Source: Macrolepiota albuminosa
Taxonomy: Eukaryota; Basidiomycota; Agaricomycetes; Agaricales; Agaricaceae
Direction: 5' to 3'
DNA: 64,000 bases
Assembly: GCA_027475525.1 (NCBI GenBank)
Contig: JAMWFC010000113.1
Span: 558,001 to 622,000, forward strand
Below are positions 10,381-23,278 of this stretch, piece by piece. The translations under genes were made by a program, and so were the position numbers. Within the stretch, counting starts at the first letter, position 1, and each line of letters begins with the position of its first letter. The notes beneath the pieces are model-generated. The model was not told the DNA's origin and made no database searches. It saw only the letters and a program-made list of their open reading frames with translations.

Positions 10381-10444
10381 ACACATTTCAAGGGATTTTG
10401 ACTCTGAGACCTAGAACAAAAAACCAGGCTAAGGTAACTGTTAG

Positions 10445-10598
10445 CAAAGACTATAATAAACCCCGATGCCCAAGCAATAGCATCCGAGCGCAAATGACAA
10501 TTGACTTGACTATAGAGGAGACAAAGACTATAATAAACCCCGATGCCCAAGCAATAGCATCCGAGCGCAAATGACAATTGACTTGACTATAGAGGAGA
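10445..10598. repeat. 77-base tandem duplication (8)
   Basis: Copies at 10445-10521 and 10522-10598 are identical, in a probable intron upstream of the first secure JmjC exon. Confidence 0.95.
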
Positions 10599-10656
10599 TG
10601 GTCTGGGAATGTTGTTACAAAATCCTCATAGAATTTTGACATACAGCTTTTAACAG

Positions 10657-12679
10657 GACTTTGAAGTAGACGACGGAGAGAAGATCAGTTTTGTCGTAGA
10701 TAGGCCTCTGGAAAAAACATCAACCAAGTATAATCTACCTATTCTGGGCAGACCAACAACTGCCACATATGAATATGTTCCTGCGTTCCACGTAAGAGTA
10801 TCCGTTGAACAGAACATAACTTTTCTCATGTTGTTTCAATAGCTCCCAGAGGACATGGAGTGGTTCGAACGTATGGAACGTGTGATGAAAGGTTCCGAAT
10901 TGAGTTTGGTAAAAATCATAACACATAAAGAGTACACAAAACTTGGATCGAGCATGATCATGTCCCTTCTGGAAACCAACGCGTGCATCGTAATAACTGA
11001 GGAGCCTCATCTCGATGTGTTGTTCTCGGAGGAGACACTTGCAAGTGTCTTTGCTCTGGATGAACCTACTACCTTGCACGGTAATCTCTTCCGTCCCGGG
11101 GTACAGACATCCACTAACAACGAAGCAGACTTCACTATTTTAGGCCCTGGAAAGCTTAGGACGGGCACGCTACTAGATCTCTTTGATGCAATGCGAGCTG
11201 ATCCACCGAAGGCTTTGAATTGCCTTTACCTCCCAGATTCTCACAATGCCTTTCCTAATTTACCATACTCAACAGACACAGTTGCATGGAGGCGGACACG
11301 TAGACACACTTATTGTGGCGATGACAGACTTTTTCCTGTCCCTGACATGCGTTGGGCCATCGCATCCACCGGCGCAACCACTCATTATTGGCACGTGGAT
11401 TCCGATGGCTTTGGGACGTTCCTACAGGTGGTAACAGGTTGTAAGATCTGGTATGTTGCTACTCCTAAAAGCGGTTCTTTCGATGATTTTGCCGACGTAT
11501 TGTTGTTCACATCTGAATATGACATTTCTGCAGCGAATGATGACTGATGGAATATAGCCCGTTTGGTCTTAGTACCAGGAACTACCTTGTGAGTTTCATG
11601 TTATTCGGCATCAACGATGTTCCATGACTGTATTACAGGATTATGCGACCAGGTCTTCCACATGCAGTTGTCAGCCCAGAGCCTGCACTTTGTAAAGGTG
11701 GACACTTTTATTGTACTACCACTATTCAGAATTCAATCATCGGAATTTTCCACAATTTCGTTGGAAAACGCACTGTCACCAATACTGAACATCAAGACGC
11801 ATCCAACTTGCTTTTGACAAGCATTTTGATGTACTATGTCCTGGATCTCGTCAATCCTTCTGACTGTAAGTATCTGATAGATATTGATTATAAAGCAATG
11901 CCAATAAGGAGGTTTCAGTTCCTATCGCGACTCATCTGCCAGATCCTTTAACATGGAGTGGGGCTCTGTCCATCTTTTATCTCTGCTTGTATTTCGAGTT
12001 GTACAGTGGCCTGGTCCATTGGTATTATGTTCACCTCAAGCTCCCTGAAGCCATGAAAGCAGCTATCAAGAATCACTCTCATGCTAGAAAACTATTGGAG
12101 TGGTTCTTAGGGAGGCATCTATTTACTCGTGATGGTGTGACCTACATGGGAGTCGGTGCATATGAAAAGCTATTCGCCCCATTCCTCATCTACCACATTT
12201 GTCTTCTCATGATATATAAGAATTTAGCCTATGACGTAGGGTTAAATGAGCACCGCAATGAAGTGAGGCCTCAAAACATTGCGAGGGACATTGATTGGTG
12301 TTTGAGAGGAGGACCTGCTTGGGAAGCTTATAACCAGTTGAAGGCTATGCCTATTACACATCATAAATTTTCCTGGGAAGGTGAAGGTTATAAAATCGAG
12401 GTCTCATCTAACACTGCATATGGCAAATGTTTCGCTCTCCTCCAATTGTCTTTGCTAATTGTGTTTTAGATCTCGGAGAACACGCAGACGGTTGTGTTTT
12501 TGGGGACTGGCGGTGTGCGAAAGCTATGGGCATCTCCTTGCTCGAAAGTCGTTCGAACACCTTCCTACAACACGCAAAGGACGAACCCGTCTCAAACGAG
12601 TCAAGCCTCGATATGGACAATTCGGACTTTCAAACGGAGGGAAGTCAATCTCATGATGGTGCAGTTAATCCAGGTTTGA
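10657..12679 (+). pseudogene. JmjC-domain protein, one in-frame TGA
   Basis: Exons 10657-10791, 10843-11588, 11639-11875, 11919-12400 and 12470-12679 join through GT-AG introns of 43-69 bases. The JmjC fold is an Fe(II)/2-oxoglutarate dioxygenase fold used by histone demethylases and hydroxylases. It shows MRWAIASTGATTHYWHVD, in which HVD (11392-11400) gives the HxD iron ligands, then FLQVVTGCKIWYVA. The second iron histidine is in RPGLPHAVVSPE (CAT 11661-11663). Between them a TGA at 11545-11547 interrupts a frame that otherwise continues WNIARLVLVPGTTL. All three metal ligands are therefore kept but the protein is cut in two. Agaricomycetes carry many JmjC proteins of this sort whose substrates are unknown. 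The gene neighbours a FunK1 kinase. Confidence 0.8.
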
Positions 12680-13421
12680 AGAGATGCCGATCCGACAATT
12701 CTTCGTCCAGAGGCAAGTTCTGCATCAGAACACTTCTAACCATAGCTCACCAGTTTTACAGAAAAGAAGGCTCGATCATCATGAACCCAGGACTTATCTC
12801 ACAAAATATGCTGACTGATTAAATAGAGTATTAGTAGACTAAACAATCCACAATACATTGAGTGTGGTAACATGTAACTTCTATGACACGTCGGTGATGG
12901 CTAAGATTTTCGACGTCGCCAATCACCTTATGTGGCATGTTGATTCATGCACAGCCACACTCAACCCTCCAAAACTTTTTCCTTAGACGAGATGTGTCAC
13001 GCCATTTTCAGTGCACACATCTCTCAACGAAAGGACATATGACAACGCAAAATGCCATTTTCGAAAGGAAAAGGTGACAGAGAAGTGACACATTTCCTTT
13101 TGGTGTATGACTCTTCTTCTTACATGTTGTTTTTCCAGATAACGTCAGTTATTCAGCCACTACATGCTAAAGACCAGCTCAGCTGACAATCAGATAGTAG
13201 ATAGTGATGATAACGGCTGATTTAGTGGGCGTAGGTGCAGATAATGTCTTCTTAACGTCAAAAAAGGGAGGCATGCATGGCCGGGGCCTTAGGCTGATTT
13301 AGTGGGCGTAGGTGCAGATAATGTCTTCTTAACGTCAAAAAAGGGAGGCATGCATGGCCGGGGCCTTATGACATTTTGGCAATAGCGCGCTCAAGGAGCG
13401 ACAATCGATATCAATCGGGGT
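12680..13421. other. Intergenic stretch between JmjC and FunK1 genes
   Basis: No gene is supported. There is an inverted pair, ATGTGTCAC at 12992-13000 and GTGACACAT at 13085-13093, and one 77-base duplication at 13215-13368. Confidence 0.5.
13215..13368. repeat. 77-base tandem duplication (9)
   Basis: Copies at 13215-13291 and 13292-13368 are identical, just upstream of the FunK1 coding region. Confidence 0.95.
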
Positions 13422-16400
13422 TTGCCTTCGGACCGGAGTTCCGTTCATAACAGACTACATACAACAATACAACATGCTCGCCTGTCTTTTGCTTATACAT
13501 ATTATGGCTCTGGACTTTCCATTAGTCCCATACCCATACCCATACAACGAGTTTTGGGAGGACGCCATGCTCTCCATCCAGAATTCCAGAATCATTTGGC
13601 CGCGAATCAAAAATCGTACGTTGATGAAGAGGCTACTCTGCCACCAGTGCTCCCTCCGCTGCCAAATAACCAGTAAGTGATTGGACATATAACGCCCACC
13701 GAGTATTAATTAACATTACTTGCTATAGTGGCCTCCAATTTCTTGGCAGCTCCAACATATTCACCTCCAAGTTTCATAGCTATTGTCTGGACAACGACCA
13801 AACACGGATGGTACTTCCAGATCTTCATATGCGACTCAAACCAGACATGAAACAGATTGAGGCTCCTATCTCCTTCTTGTCAAGCGTCTTCGTTTTGGAT
13901 CAATCCTTCAACGTCCAAGATTTTATCAAGAACAACAGTCATATCTTTCATGAGGGCCGTATTCACGCCATAGGTTGTCTGGAGAGCGAAAGGCACATTG
14001 CTGACTATTTCAATACCATCGCTATTGCTGCGTATGAATGTCCAGGATTTTCTTCTCACCTTTCTCCTCCTGACCGCTATTGGACTGGAGGAAAGAGTAA
14101 CGAAATCACCATCGCAGGCCCATGGCGTGCAAAACATGACATTGTCCTTGTCAAATCTCATCTGATATCCGGTGCCTATGATGATAGTAGTATCTTCTGG
14201 CCAGATGTTCTCGCATTGGCGGAGACGTCTGTCTTGACAGGTCTGACCAAAACCATGACAGAAGGGATAGACTGTAAGTCATATCTCATGCTCTACTCCC
14301 AAGGTATGTATATGAGTCTTTATAATTCAATCACCCAATGTTTTGATGCATTACATCCAAGGGGATCGCGTGTACTCTACCTCCCTGAGTTTATATAGGG
14401 ATCAGTGGTATCTGCATATTATTGATAGGCAGGGGAAGATAAACATCGGACCGCTCACATATGAAGGAAACACTGAAGAACTGGCTAGGGTTCTTCTTTG
14501 TCTTATGTTCGGTCCGTTGACTATACTGGGATTGGATTCTACAATGATGCGAGAGGTTCCAAGTGGCAGGGTAAGTGTCTTAGATTGTTTTGAATATCTG
14601 TGTCCGCTATATGTTGTATAGAGATTTTTTGAAAGAAGGCGGCGGGCCTAATTTTTGGGTGCGGTATTCAAAAAAAAAATTTGTACCATGGTGGAAGAAT
14701 GGCGTTGAAAAGAGTATGATCACACCGCCCGATTATATCTATTTTATGGACTTGACCAAAAAAATCAAGCAACAATATATTATAGCCAGTGACAAGCAGG
14801 ATCTTAAACAGAATATTTCTTCGAACCTCTCCACCATTTTGTGTGATCATACATTCATTGTGAAATTGGAAATATTCAAGTCCCAGGCCCTCTTTGGGCG
14901 TGCTACGCAAGTCTGGGCTGTTGAAACCCCAGACCAAAAGCAGGCGATTATGAAGGATTTGGGGATCCTCTCTGGCCAAAGGCATAATGAAAGTCACTAC
15001 CTCCAAGAACTTCACAAAGATGGCTTTTGCCCATTCATTCCCAAACCCATATGTTATGCAGTAGTCATGAAGACTTCCGTTATTTGTACGGCGCTTTTCA
15101 GCTATGATTCACCAGAGACCAGAGAACGCCGGCGATTGGTCATGTCACCTGTTTGTGTGAAGCTCTCGAACGCCCAATCTCTGATTGAACTGATGGGTGT
15201 TTTTCTTGACATCTGTTTCGGTAGGCTGAATCATCTTTTGATTTCATTTACTGAAACTTGTCCACTCTAGCGATTAAATTCTTAAAAGATCATAACCGTG
15301 TTCATCGTGATATTTCCTTTGCGAACATAATGATTCGAAACGCACCGCTTACCGAACAAGAAATAAAAGAATTTTATTCTGAGGGAAATGCCGCAGGGAT
15401 AATACGACTCGCACATCAATGTCGACCCGGAATCCTCATCGACTTCGACTATGCCGCATTTATTGAAAGTAATAGAAACAGTGCCTGCGGCTCTCATCAA
15501 CAGGGTCCTTTACAGGCGTCCTATGCCTATCAGGATGCAAGTGACCTTCATCCTCAAGAAAGGGAAAGCAGCCTAGAGATGGACACTGATTCCTCTGCTC
15601 ACGGTCATCTTCCTCGCAGCAACTATGAGCGCCGTTCTACTCGAACTATCCATACACAGTCGATAACTGAAGAAGCGCATTGCCATGATACTGACGAGGA
15701 GGACACTGATCAAACTCCTGTCAATTCTGGCTCTCCCGTTCCCCAACTACATCCGCGTGGGATTGATGGTCACTCATCCTTCTCGGCTGGTGTCTCATCC
15801 GAAAGGAGTCTACTCCAGGATTTACATGACATTCCTCAGACGCGCTTTCATGAACAACAGTTGCCTATTACAGTTTCATCCCCAAATACCGGCAAAAACA
15901 CAATTCGTACCGTAAGTCGTGTTGACATCATCCTTGTATAATTTAACATATATCTCTGATTTAGGGCACGGCGCCTTTCATGGCCATACCCCTGTTGTTG
16001 TGGGGATCAACGCACACAGTTGGGTTTGATCTTGAAAGTCTTGTCTATGTCCTTCTCTACCTTTGCACCCAGTATCAGGACATAAACCCAGTCAAAATTT
16101 ACAAAGATGGCTTGTTTAAGAAGGCTAAACGATACACTCCCATTGCTGCTTGGTTCTTTGGCAATGGCAGCTTTTAAGATCTAGGTTGTCTAAAAGCTGG
16201 CCAGCTACACTTTGGATTGGAACATCTTGTTCTTGATTATATCTCTCCCCATTTTCAAGTTCTTCGAACCATTATAAAAGACTTGTGGCATGCATTATAC
16301 CCTGCTTTCCCACATGACTTGATTCAAGGAGACGAGAAAACCCGTTTCCGCCAACGCCTGTGATTCATTTATCAAGATCTTCGAGAGGGCAATTGTATCC

Positions 16401-16544
16401 CTTGGTAAACAGCAAGGCAAAGTATTGCCGGCAGATGCCTTCATGTCTGTATCAGGGTCAACAAAGCGCCGTGCAGAACAGGAAGAAGAGGGAACTGCTA
16501 AGAGAATTCTCAAGAAAATGGCTGCAGGCAATGGTCCTGTTTAA
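13422..16544 (+). pseudogene. FunK1-type fungal protein kinase, damaged
   Basis: This is a fungal-specific serine/threonine kinase-like gene. Good exons include 13422-13672, 13729-14273 and 14362-14570. The region RVYSTSLSLYRDQWYLHIID and LGLD is typical of the FunK1 N-terminal half. The kinase core follows: glycine loop GRATQVW (about 14895), a probable ATP lysine in AIMKD (codon 14953-14955), catalytic loop HRDISFANIM (15303-15332), metal-binding DFD for DFG (15441-15449), then, after about 170 Ser/Thr/acidic residues, GTAPFMAIPLLL and FDLESLVYVLLYL (15965-16060). Damage: a one-base frame change near 14629 in a T run, stops after NGSF (about 16178), and a frame change before ACDSFIKIFERAIVSLG (about 16355). 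The true start codon is not clear. FunK1 proteins are greatly expanded in mushrooms; no substrate can be given. Confidence 0.8.
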
Positions 16545-16899
16545 CCATCTCAGCGATCGAGTTCAGCCACCAGAAGGTCTGAATCAAGCACATTTGTCCA
16601 GGGCTAGAACTTCGAGGTTTTAGAAGCTGATTTTGTTTTTAATGTCATGTTTTCTCAACTACATCAATTGATATACGTATCGAAGATGTTTAATAACGCT
16701 CATAATTGTATATATGTTTTGCGTGGAAGAAGTGAACAAGAACAAATATTAATATAATCTTTCCATGGACCAATGACACGTGACATCATCTGCTCGCCGA
16801 TAGCGAGTTCTGGGTTCACCCAAGCTCACTGTTAATCATGCTGCTCCCTTTCACCTGCTTCAATCTGTAACTTTCTTCGACCATTCGGCATACTTGGGG
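16545..16899. promoter_or_regulatory. Intergenic region with palindromic element at 16805-16827
   Basis: No coding region is seen. At 16805-16827 lies GAG-TTC-TGGGTTCACCCA-AGCTC, a near-palindrome whose inner TGGGT-TC-ACCCA is perfect. It is 239 bases upstream of the ATG at 17044. The same element occurs three times at 23391-23484 and as a variant at 6483-6528. Confidence 0.45.
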
Positions 16900-19803
16900 C
16901 TTGCCCCAGCCTATTCAGTATCACATCCTTAGAGTTGCTGTCTGCAGAATTGTATCTCCTAAACATATAGAGCATGGTCCCATTGCAATCCAGAATGGAC
17001 CGGAAGTGAGTCCTGCCGCTATATACAAACTTTTTTCATATCCTTGATGCAGCTCTTCAGAGTAGACAAAATTTCTGGCGCTGTTACTTTCCATCAAGGA
17101 GATGTCTACTATTCCCCAAACTCCAGCCGCCATGTTCCTATCCCACCATTCGATGCAAAAATTGGCGTAGAAAGCGCTATTTTTCACATCCAAACCGCTA
17201 GCGAAGAAGATTTTACTCAGCCTCATTGGTGGACAGAAACCTTTGGATGGCTTGCATTTGTTCCACGTAACCCTTGTTATGTTGGCCCTCCATTGGAACA
17301 ACTTTCGAAAGTGCCCAAACACCTACACCGTTGCATTGAAAAAGGGCAAAAGAGGTATCACCTACCTGCCGAAGTTCAAGACTCGTGGATAAAATTGGAT
17401 TGGTGGTTGTTGCTGGCGACATCTGTCATAAGCAAAGAACTTAAGATCTCGGTCAGGTGCCCCTTCTCTCCTTGGGCCATTGGTTACATGGGAAAAGAGG
17501 ACAGTCATGGACGTATGCTGACATTAATTTACAGATCCCGAGGATTGTTCAAAGTTTGGATGGGATTGTTGTCGCATCTTATCGCCGAAGCTAGGTCAGC
17601 CAACGAAACCGGCACAGATATGTACTGGTACCGAGCGCTTTTGGCCCACGGATTTCAGCCTGAACTATTAGAAGCGCTCCAATTGTCAGTGATTTGTGAT
17701 TTCTCCGCAACTACCGAACGCGCTGGCGTCTTCGTCGATATTACCAGTAAAAACACAAATCAACCGACTGTTGAATGGTTTTTGAAGTACAACGTCCCCG
17801 TATGGTATCGATGGGGGACGCAAGAAATGTTGATTCCTTCCCTTGCTTATCTTGCCCCTCTTTCGGACCAATTCCAGCGTGCAGTACTAGCTTTGAGCAT
17901 TACCAGTAAAAACACAAATCAACCGACTGTTGAATGGTTTTTGAAGTACAACGTCCCCGTATGGTATCGATGGGGGACGCAAGAAATGTTGATTCCTTCC
18001 CTTGCTTATCTTGCCCCTCTTTCGGACCAATTCCAGCGTGCAGTACTAGCTTTGAGCAACCCTGTACAGGAAGTCTGTACTATGGAAAAGCAGCCTGAAT
18101 ATGGAGTCTTTTTCGCTGCTTGCGACGCCTGCAACGCAAGGCATCTCTTGTATGAAAGTGCTATTGAGTGACAGACCCGCTTAAACAGAGAGCGCCATCC
18201 ACCCACGGTCAGCGCTAAAGTTTTCAAATGGGTTCCCAGTGATGATGACAAAACTGTCTGGTGTCACGTTCAAGTGTGCAGGGCTGATAGGGAAGAAACA
18301 CTTGGAGAGTATAGTCAAGCGCAGATGCGCTACAATTCATTCTCAAATGAATGGGATTGCTGCAAAGAATTTGGTCCTGGCAATGAAGACAGCGATGGGG
18401 AATTTTACAGCTTTTCAGATGAGCTAACTGGCTCTATCACTTGCCTCGAGCCCCCATACAAGAACAATTTACTATCCAGGACTCTTACTCCCCCACCACA
18501 AGCGGAGCAATCTTTGGACTCTGAACGCCTTGATGTACCTTGTATCCACCCCCTCCAGCACTCTGTTAGTTTACTGGAGCCCATGTTGCTCATATATCCA
18601 AAGCCCACGTTGAATGAGTCTCAGAAAATCGCTGCCCTGCAGCAGGAAATTTTTGAGATCCTTGCCTTACACTACGGCTTCACAAAAACCTCTTCCCTGC
18701 CCTCCTCTTTACCATTGTTGACCAGCAAAGCAGAATGCAAGAAGCTCGCTTGTTTGCTAGGTCTGTCGTGGTCTCGGTGCCAGCCTTACATTGGGCAAGT
18801 TCTAGGTGCATCTCTGGCAAAGTCTTACCTTGAGGGAATAATAGAGGGATGCTGGCCCGAGGATGATAACTGCGATTTTAACGTTACAAATTGTTTTTCA
18901 CTGGATATGTCTGACCGCGGTCAATACCTACGCATCGTTGAGAGTGTGGAAGAGAAGCCTCAAATTTTTTACATGTTCGACTTTGGTATCAAGTCTGAAA
19001 GGCCATGGAAGTTAACGCTCACTAATGCGACAGATGCGTTATTGGTATGTCAACTTCATTCTCGCTTTCGCAAATCGGACGTTGCAGAGTATCTCCTCCA
19101 ACACGGCATTGCATTTCGAACCTTTCTTCCCTCAGAAATTGCTCCTAAAGCACCCCGCAAATCCTTCCCCCCTGGTGTACTCCCGATGCGACTGTCTGAT
19201 TCGCAGTATGGGGTCAAGGATTATGCATCTTATATTCGGCATCGGGAAATTCTGTTAACTCAGCCTCGGGGTCGTGCTGCACTAATGCAAGGTGGGATCA
19301 TCTGGAGGTTGAGTACTTCAGTTGTCAGCTTTTCATCTGTACTTCAGGGACCTACGGGTTGGTCAGCGATTCCCAACACAATGATTGTAGTTCGCGACCC
19401 AAAAACGAATGAGTTGTTCATAGACGACGCCCTTACTGAAGTAGAACTCAACCTCATTTCCGGGTCCTATCTTTGCTTGACTAGTAAGACCTTTCCTATT
19501 TTTTATCTGCTTCTCACCTTTGCCCAGAGACTCTCAACCAAACTGCTCTCTGTTCCTGGTTTCCTACAGTGATGGCCTTCAACAGTAGTGGTGAGGATTA
19601 CGGTCGCTGGAATGAACAATGCAAAGACGCATTCTCGCGATGATTAGGTGAGATTAATGATATCAATCACGGAGCAAGTTTTTGAGGGCCCTTGCTGGGT
19701 AAGAAATGGCGCAATCTCATGTGTGGTTCGAAGGATGTTCAACTTTTAAAAGCTGCTATGGAGTCCTTCTCTCAGGCTTTCATCAAACAACATATGACAG
19801 AAT
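16900..19803 (+). pseudogene. Large hypothetical protein of an expanded mushroom family
   Basis: I do not recognise a functional domain. Two long open stretches (17044-18168 and 18172-19490) are in the same frame, separated only by TGA 18169-18171 (AIE-stop-QTRLNRE), so they are one gene of about 800 codons. Upstream codons near 16895-17030 (QYHILRVAVCRIVSPKHIEH) probably belong to it after a frame change. The C-terminal half contains DYASYIRHREILLTQPRGRA followed by LMQGGIIWRLS. I associate this with a large family of hypothetical proteins in Agaricomycetes (from memory, unverified). A likely last intron starts at about 19483 (GTAAGACC). The following exon (MAFNSSGEDYGRWNEQCKDAF) carries another TGA near 19641. 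The frame includes an exact 159-base in-frame duplication. Confidence 0.55.
17740..18057. repeat. Exact 159-base in-frame tandem duplication
   Basis: Copies at 17740-17898 and 17899-18057 are identical and repeat 53 residues (beginning ITSKNTNQPTVEWF). Unlike the 77-base set, the period is a multiple of three and keeps the frame. Confidence 0.93.
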
Positions 19804-20742
19804 AATTCGTCGAACATTTCCATGTAAATACATTAAGAGACATTGATAGTGCCTATGAGTATCTAACACATTTGGAAGGTCAAGTCTTTGGGGATACGGA
19901 GTCACCCCTGATGAGTTCGGCTGACAAAACTACACAGTCCTGAGCACGGTAAGGATTGGAGGGTGAATGACACCTTACCTGCGTACTGCAAAATTGATTA
20001 GGGTGTTGTCCTTGCACCTAACATTGACGAATTTGGAATGAGTACCCTTATGGATGACAAAGATATCTCCACGCCAGTTTCTGTCCGACGAGGTGAGGAC
20101 ATGGTGATTCAGTGGGAGATTGACATGGTTTTTGAAGAATAGGTGATAGCGGACTGTCTGATGCCTCCTGATGATGGTTACAATGGTGTGGTGTATATGT
20201 GGCTGAAGCTTATGGTTCTGTAATATAAATTCAAGGTAGGGTCATCTTCTGTGGCAATTCGTCTGACACTGGACCCTTCTGGTGACGGGTCGGCTGTATG
20301 TTGCAGAATAATATCGCCCATTGACGTTACTAGACCAGTCCTGCGTTCGAGTCAGATTTGCAGAAGGATTTGCGGCTGCAAGGTAGCTCACTTTACTAGA
20401 AGGTGTAAAGGGTTCGAGCGAGGTGACCATGTCGTGCTGACAACTAGGTAAAGAGTCGGTAACGCGTTTCAAGGCGATGAGGGAGTAGACTTGAAGTCAA
20501 CAGTAAGGTCATCCATAGCCTCTAGCAGCTTAAAACAGGGATCTCCTTTGTCTTTGTCTTTTCAGATCGCTGATAACGCATGCGTTCGACAAAGAACCGG
20601 AATTCGGGATCTCCACGTGCCCTTTGAGCTCTCTTTGAGCTCTCTTTGAGCTCTTTGTCCGCTTTTAACATGACACGCGACTTTCCCCTTTAAACGGCTG
20701 CTATCTTATTGGAACCATAGTGACTTGCAGCCTTCCAATCCC
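19804..20742 (+). pseudogene. Decayed coding remnants
   Basis: Pieces such as WRVNDTLPAYCKID and LAPNIDEFGMSTLMDDKD (about 19950-20060) and RGEDMVIQWEIDMVFEE (about 20092-20142) read in a single frame broken by stops. They may be the tail of the preceding gene or a separate dead gene. Near 20622-20655 there are three short direct repeats of CTCTTTGAGCT. No promoter can be assigned. Confidence 0.35.
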
Positions 20743-23278
20743 ATGAACAGAGATTCTGATGACATTGTATGTTCTGCTGTCATTTCTTTCGGATGCATGC
20801 TCTGACATATTGTATCCCTTCCAGATTACTGCCCCTGCTAGGCTGGATAATCCCCCTCCTGTCCAGCCTGAGAGTATGGGGCTTAATATCTTCCATGTAA
20901 CTCCGCGGCCCCAGAAGCGTCTTAGAATCAAAAAAGACGATGAAGATACGGTCTCTCTAACTGTGATTACAACTTCTTTCTATTAATGTTTATCATCCAT
21001 TGACCTTGCTTTCATAGCTATCTCACAGTCTTGAAAATAAGACGATGTGGTTACAGGTGGGTTGTCCAGATTTCTATCCGGTATTTGACAAAACCTTGAG
21101 CAGGTGGCAAAGTTGGAATGTGAGAAATCCGAACTACTAAGACGTCTTCAACTCTATGAATCTGCAAGTCTGGGACCGATTACAGTGGGTTTTATGTGGA
21201 CGAGTTCTCAAAATTTACTAATTGAGACTTCAACTAGCAGATCACCTGCAAAATACAAACTGATTGCCCGCTTCCAGATCAGGCCTCCACAAGGCAGAAG
21301 GAGGTGTCTGTTTGTCGAGATTGAGTTTCAAGGAAGACACTAACTGAACTCAAATAGTTTGGATCCTGTGAAAACAAGAACAACCTCAGAAATGGTACCT
21401 CAGCCGCTGCCCCAGAAAGTGCGCTCCCTGGCCAGCTCTCTCGTCTACAAGAGGATCTATGGAGGGCGCAAAAGACGATAGAGAAGAAGGACGTTCAGCT
21501 AGAAAGGATGAGACGCAAAATGATCCATGCTAGCGAGAGTTATCAGGCCATGTTGGAAGCAAGGGAATCGTCCTTTGACAGATATGAGACCGCTATGAAG
21601 GTAAATCTATCGTCTACTCCTTAGCTTATCGATTATGGTTTCTTATTCCGTCATAGGGAAAGGAGAAAGATACTGAGCTTTCTATTGCTTTGCAGGAAGC
21701 AAAAGACGAGGTGACCAAAGCATTGAAAGAACAAAAGAAAGCAGAAACTGCATTGATAGCCTTACAACAAGAAAATGACAGAGTGCAAGCTACTTTGGAA
21801 CAGAAAGCCATGGCCTTCCATGCCGCACTGAAGGTAGGTTTAACCCCGTATACATCTTTTCTTCTCTCACCACCATCATTCTGCAGGAAGTCAATGACGC
21901 CAAGGCCAGGGCTATCCAGGAGAAAACCGTTGAGCTTCAGGGCCTAACAAGAGCTTTAGATGCCCTGCGACAGCAGAGGGATTATCTGCAGGAAGAAAAT
22001 GATGGGGCGATCAAAGCAATTAAGGAACGGGACGATGAATTGCGGAGGATGACAACCACCTTTGACGCCCTGCGGCAGGAAAAGGAAGAAGCTGTCAAGG
22101 TCTGCTTTTCCATTACCCTTCTTTTGTATCTCACCACCTCTGCAGGAAACAAAGGAGGCGGCGACGAAGGCAATTGGTGACAAAGTCATTGAGCTACAGA
22201 GAGTGACAGGTGCTCTGGATGCCCTGCAGTGCAATAAGGACCACGTACAATCTGCGTTGGATGAGAAAGACAAGGCTTTCAATGCTTTACTCAAGGTATG
22301 CTATTTTACATCCAAGTTGTTGTCTTTATGCTCACTGTCTCATCTCAGGAGGTGAAAGATGAGGCGCTAGCAATGCAGACAACGCTTCAAACACAAGATG
22401 CCAAAGTTGCTGCTGTCGAGGCAGAAAAAATATCTCTTCTGGACCAATTGTGAACTGAGAAGGCATCCTCCACATCTCTGAGCACGGAATTTGAGAACAA
22501 ATTGACTATGGCTCACAACAAGATTAGTGACAAAGCCATCGAGCTACAGAGGGTGACAGGTGCTCTGGATGCCCTGCAGTGCGATAAGGACCGCGTACAA
22601 TCTGCGTTGGATGAGAAAGACAAGGCTTTCGATGCTTTACTCAAGGTATGCTATTTTACATCCGAGTTGTTGTCTTTATGCTCACTGTCTCATCTCAGGA
22701 GGTGAAAGATGAGGCGCTAGCAATGCAGACGATGCTTCAAACACAAGATGCCAAAGTTGCTGCTGTTGAGGTGGAAAAAATATCTCTTCTGGACCAATTG
22801 CAAACCGAGAAGGCATCCTCCGCATCTCTGAGCACGGAATTCAAGAACAAATTGACTATTGCTCACAATGAGGTCTCTGCCAGGGACAAGACTATTGAGG
22901 TTCTACTCCTCAGGCTTTCGGCCATGCAAGATGAATTGGCATCAGCACATGCCAATGTAAGTTAGTCGTAAGCTCATGTCTATCAATTTTTTCCAAGTCT
23001 CTTTGCCAGCAGCAAGAAATACAAACATCAGATGCCTCTGTCAAGAAATTGTTGGCTGTTGGTACTTCTATTTCTATCTAGTTCCATTATATCAGCTCAA
23101 CTTCTCAAACAACAGGACAAGGCAATACTTGAACAGTCATTAATTATGGCCCGCCAGTCCTTAACGACATACAAGGCAAAGGTGGACTCACTGGATGCTG
23201 AATTAGAGGACGCGCGATCCCGGTTGCAAGCCATTATGAGAATGAATATTTTATTCCCAACTACGTTATATAAGAGAT
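20743..23278 (+). CDS. Coiled-coil protein with internally duplicated exon, one stop
   Basis: Probable start ATG is at 20743 (MNRDSDDI), with the first intron ending at the AG before ITAPARLDNPPP (about 20824). Many short exons follow, separated by GT-AG introns, and encode heptad-rich, Glu/Lys/Leu-rich sequence: VAKLECEKSELLRRLQLYES, ELSIALQEAKDEVTKALKEQ, LDALRQQRDYLQEENDGAI, GALDALQC, EVKDEALAMQT, and a last exon DKAILEQSLIMARQSL ending at TAA 23276-23278. The fold should be a long parallel or antiparallel coiled coil; no partner or enzyme domain is visible. One unit of about 350 bases (exon plus intron) is duplicated. The first copy has TGA (near 22451) where the second reads CAA-ACC. The 5' end is homologous to that of the gene at 24053. 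The matching upstream ATG there reads ATA here, so the original start may be lost. Confidence 0.55.
22175..22874. repeat. Diverged 350-base tandem duplication of an exon-intron unit
   Basis: The segment from about 22175 to 22524 recurs at about 22525-22874 with period 350 (for example GTGACAGGTGCTCTGGATG at 22203 and 22553). Point differences include N/D and H/R changes, so this is an old, real duplication and not the 77-base artefact. The unit encodes ELQRVTGALDALQC...SALDEKDKAF and the following exon. Confidence 0.85.

Noticed and set aside
11545..11547. TGA as selenocysteine codon
   Set aside because: Fungi of this group lack the selenocysteine system as far as known, and TGA stops occur in many unrelated frames here.
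12992..13093. MITE bounded by ATGTGTCAC and GTGACACAT
   Set aside because: Only nine bases match and no target duplication or second copy was found.
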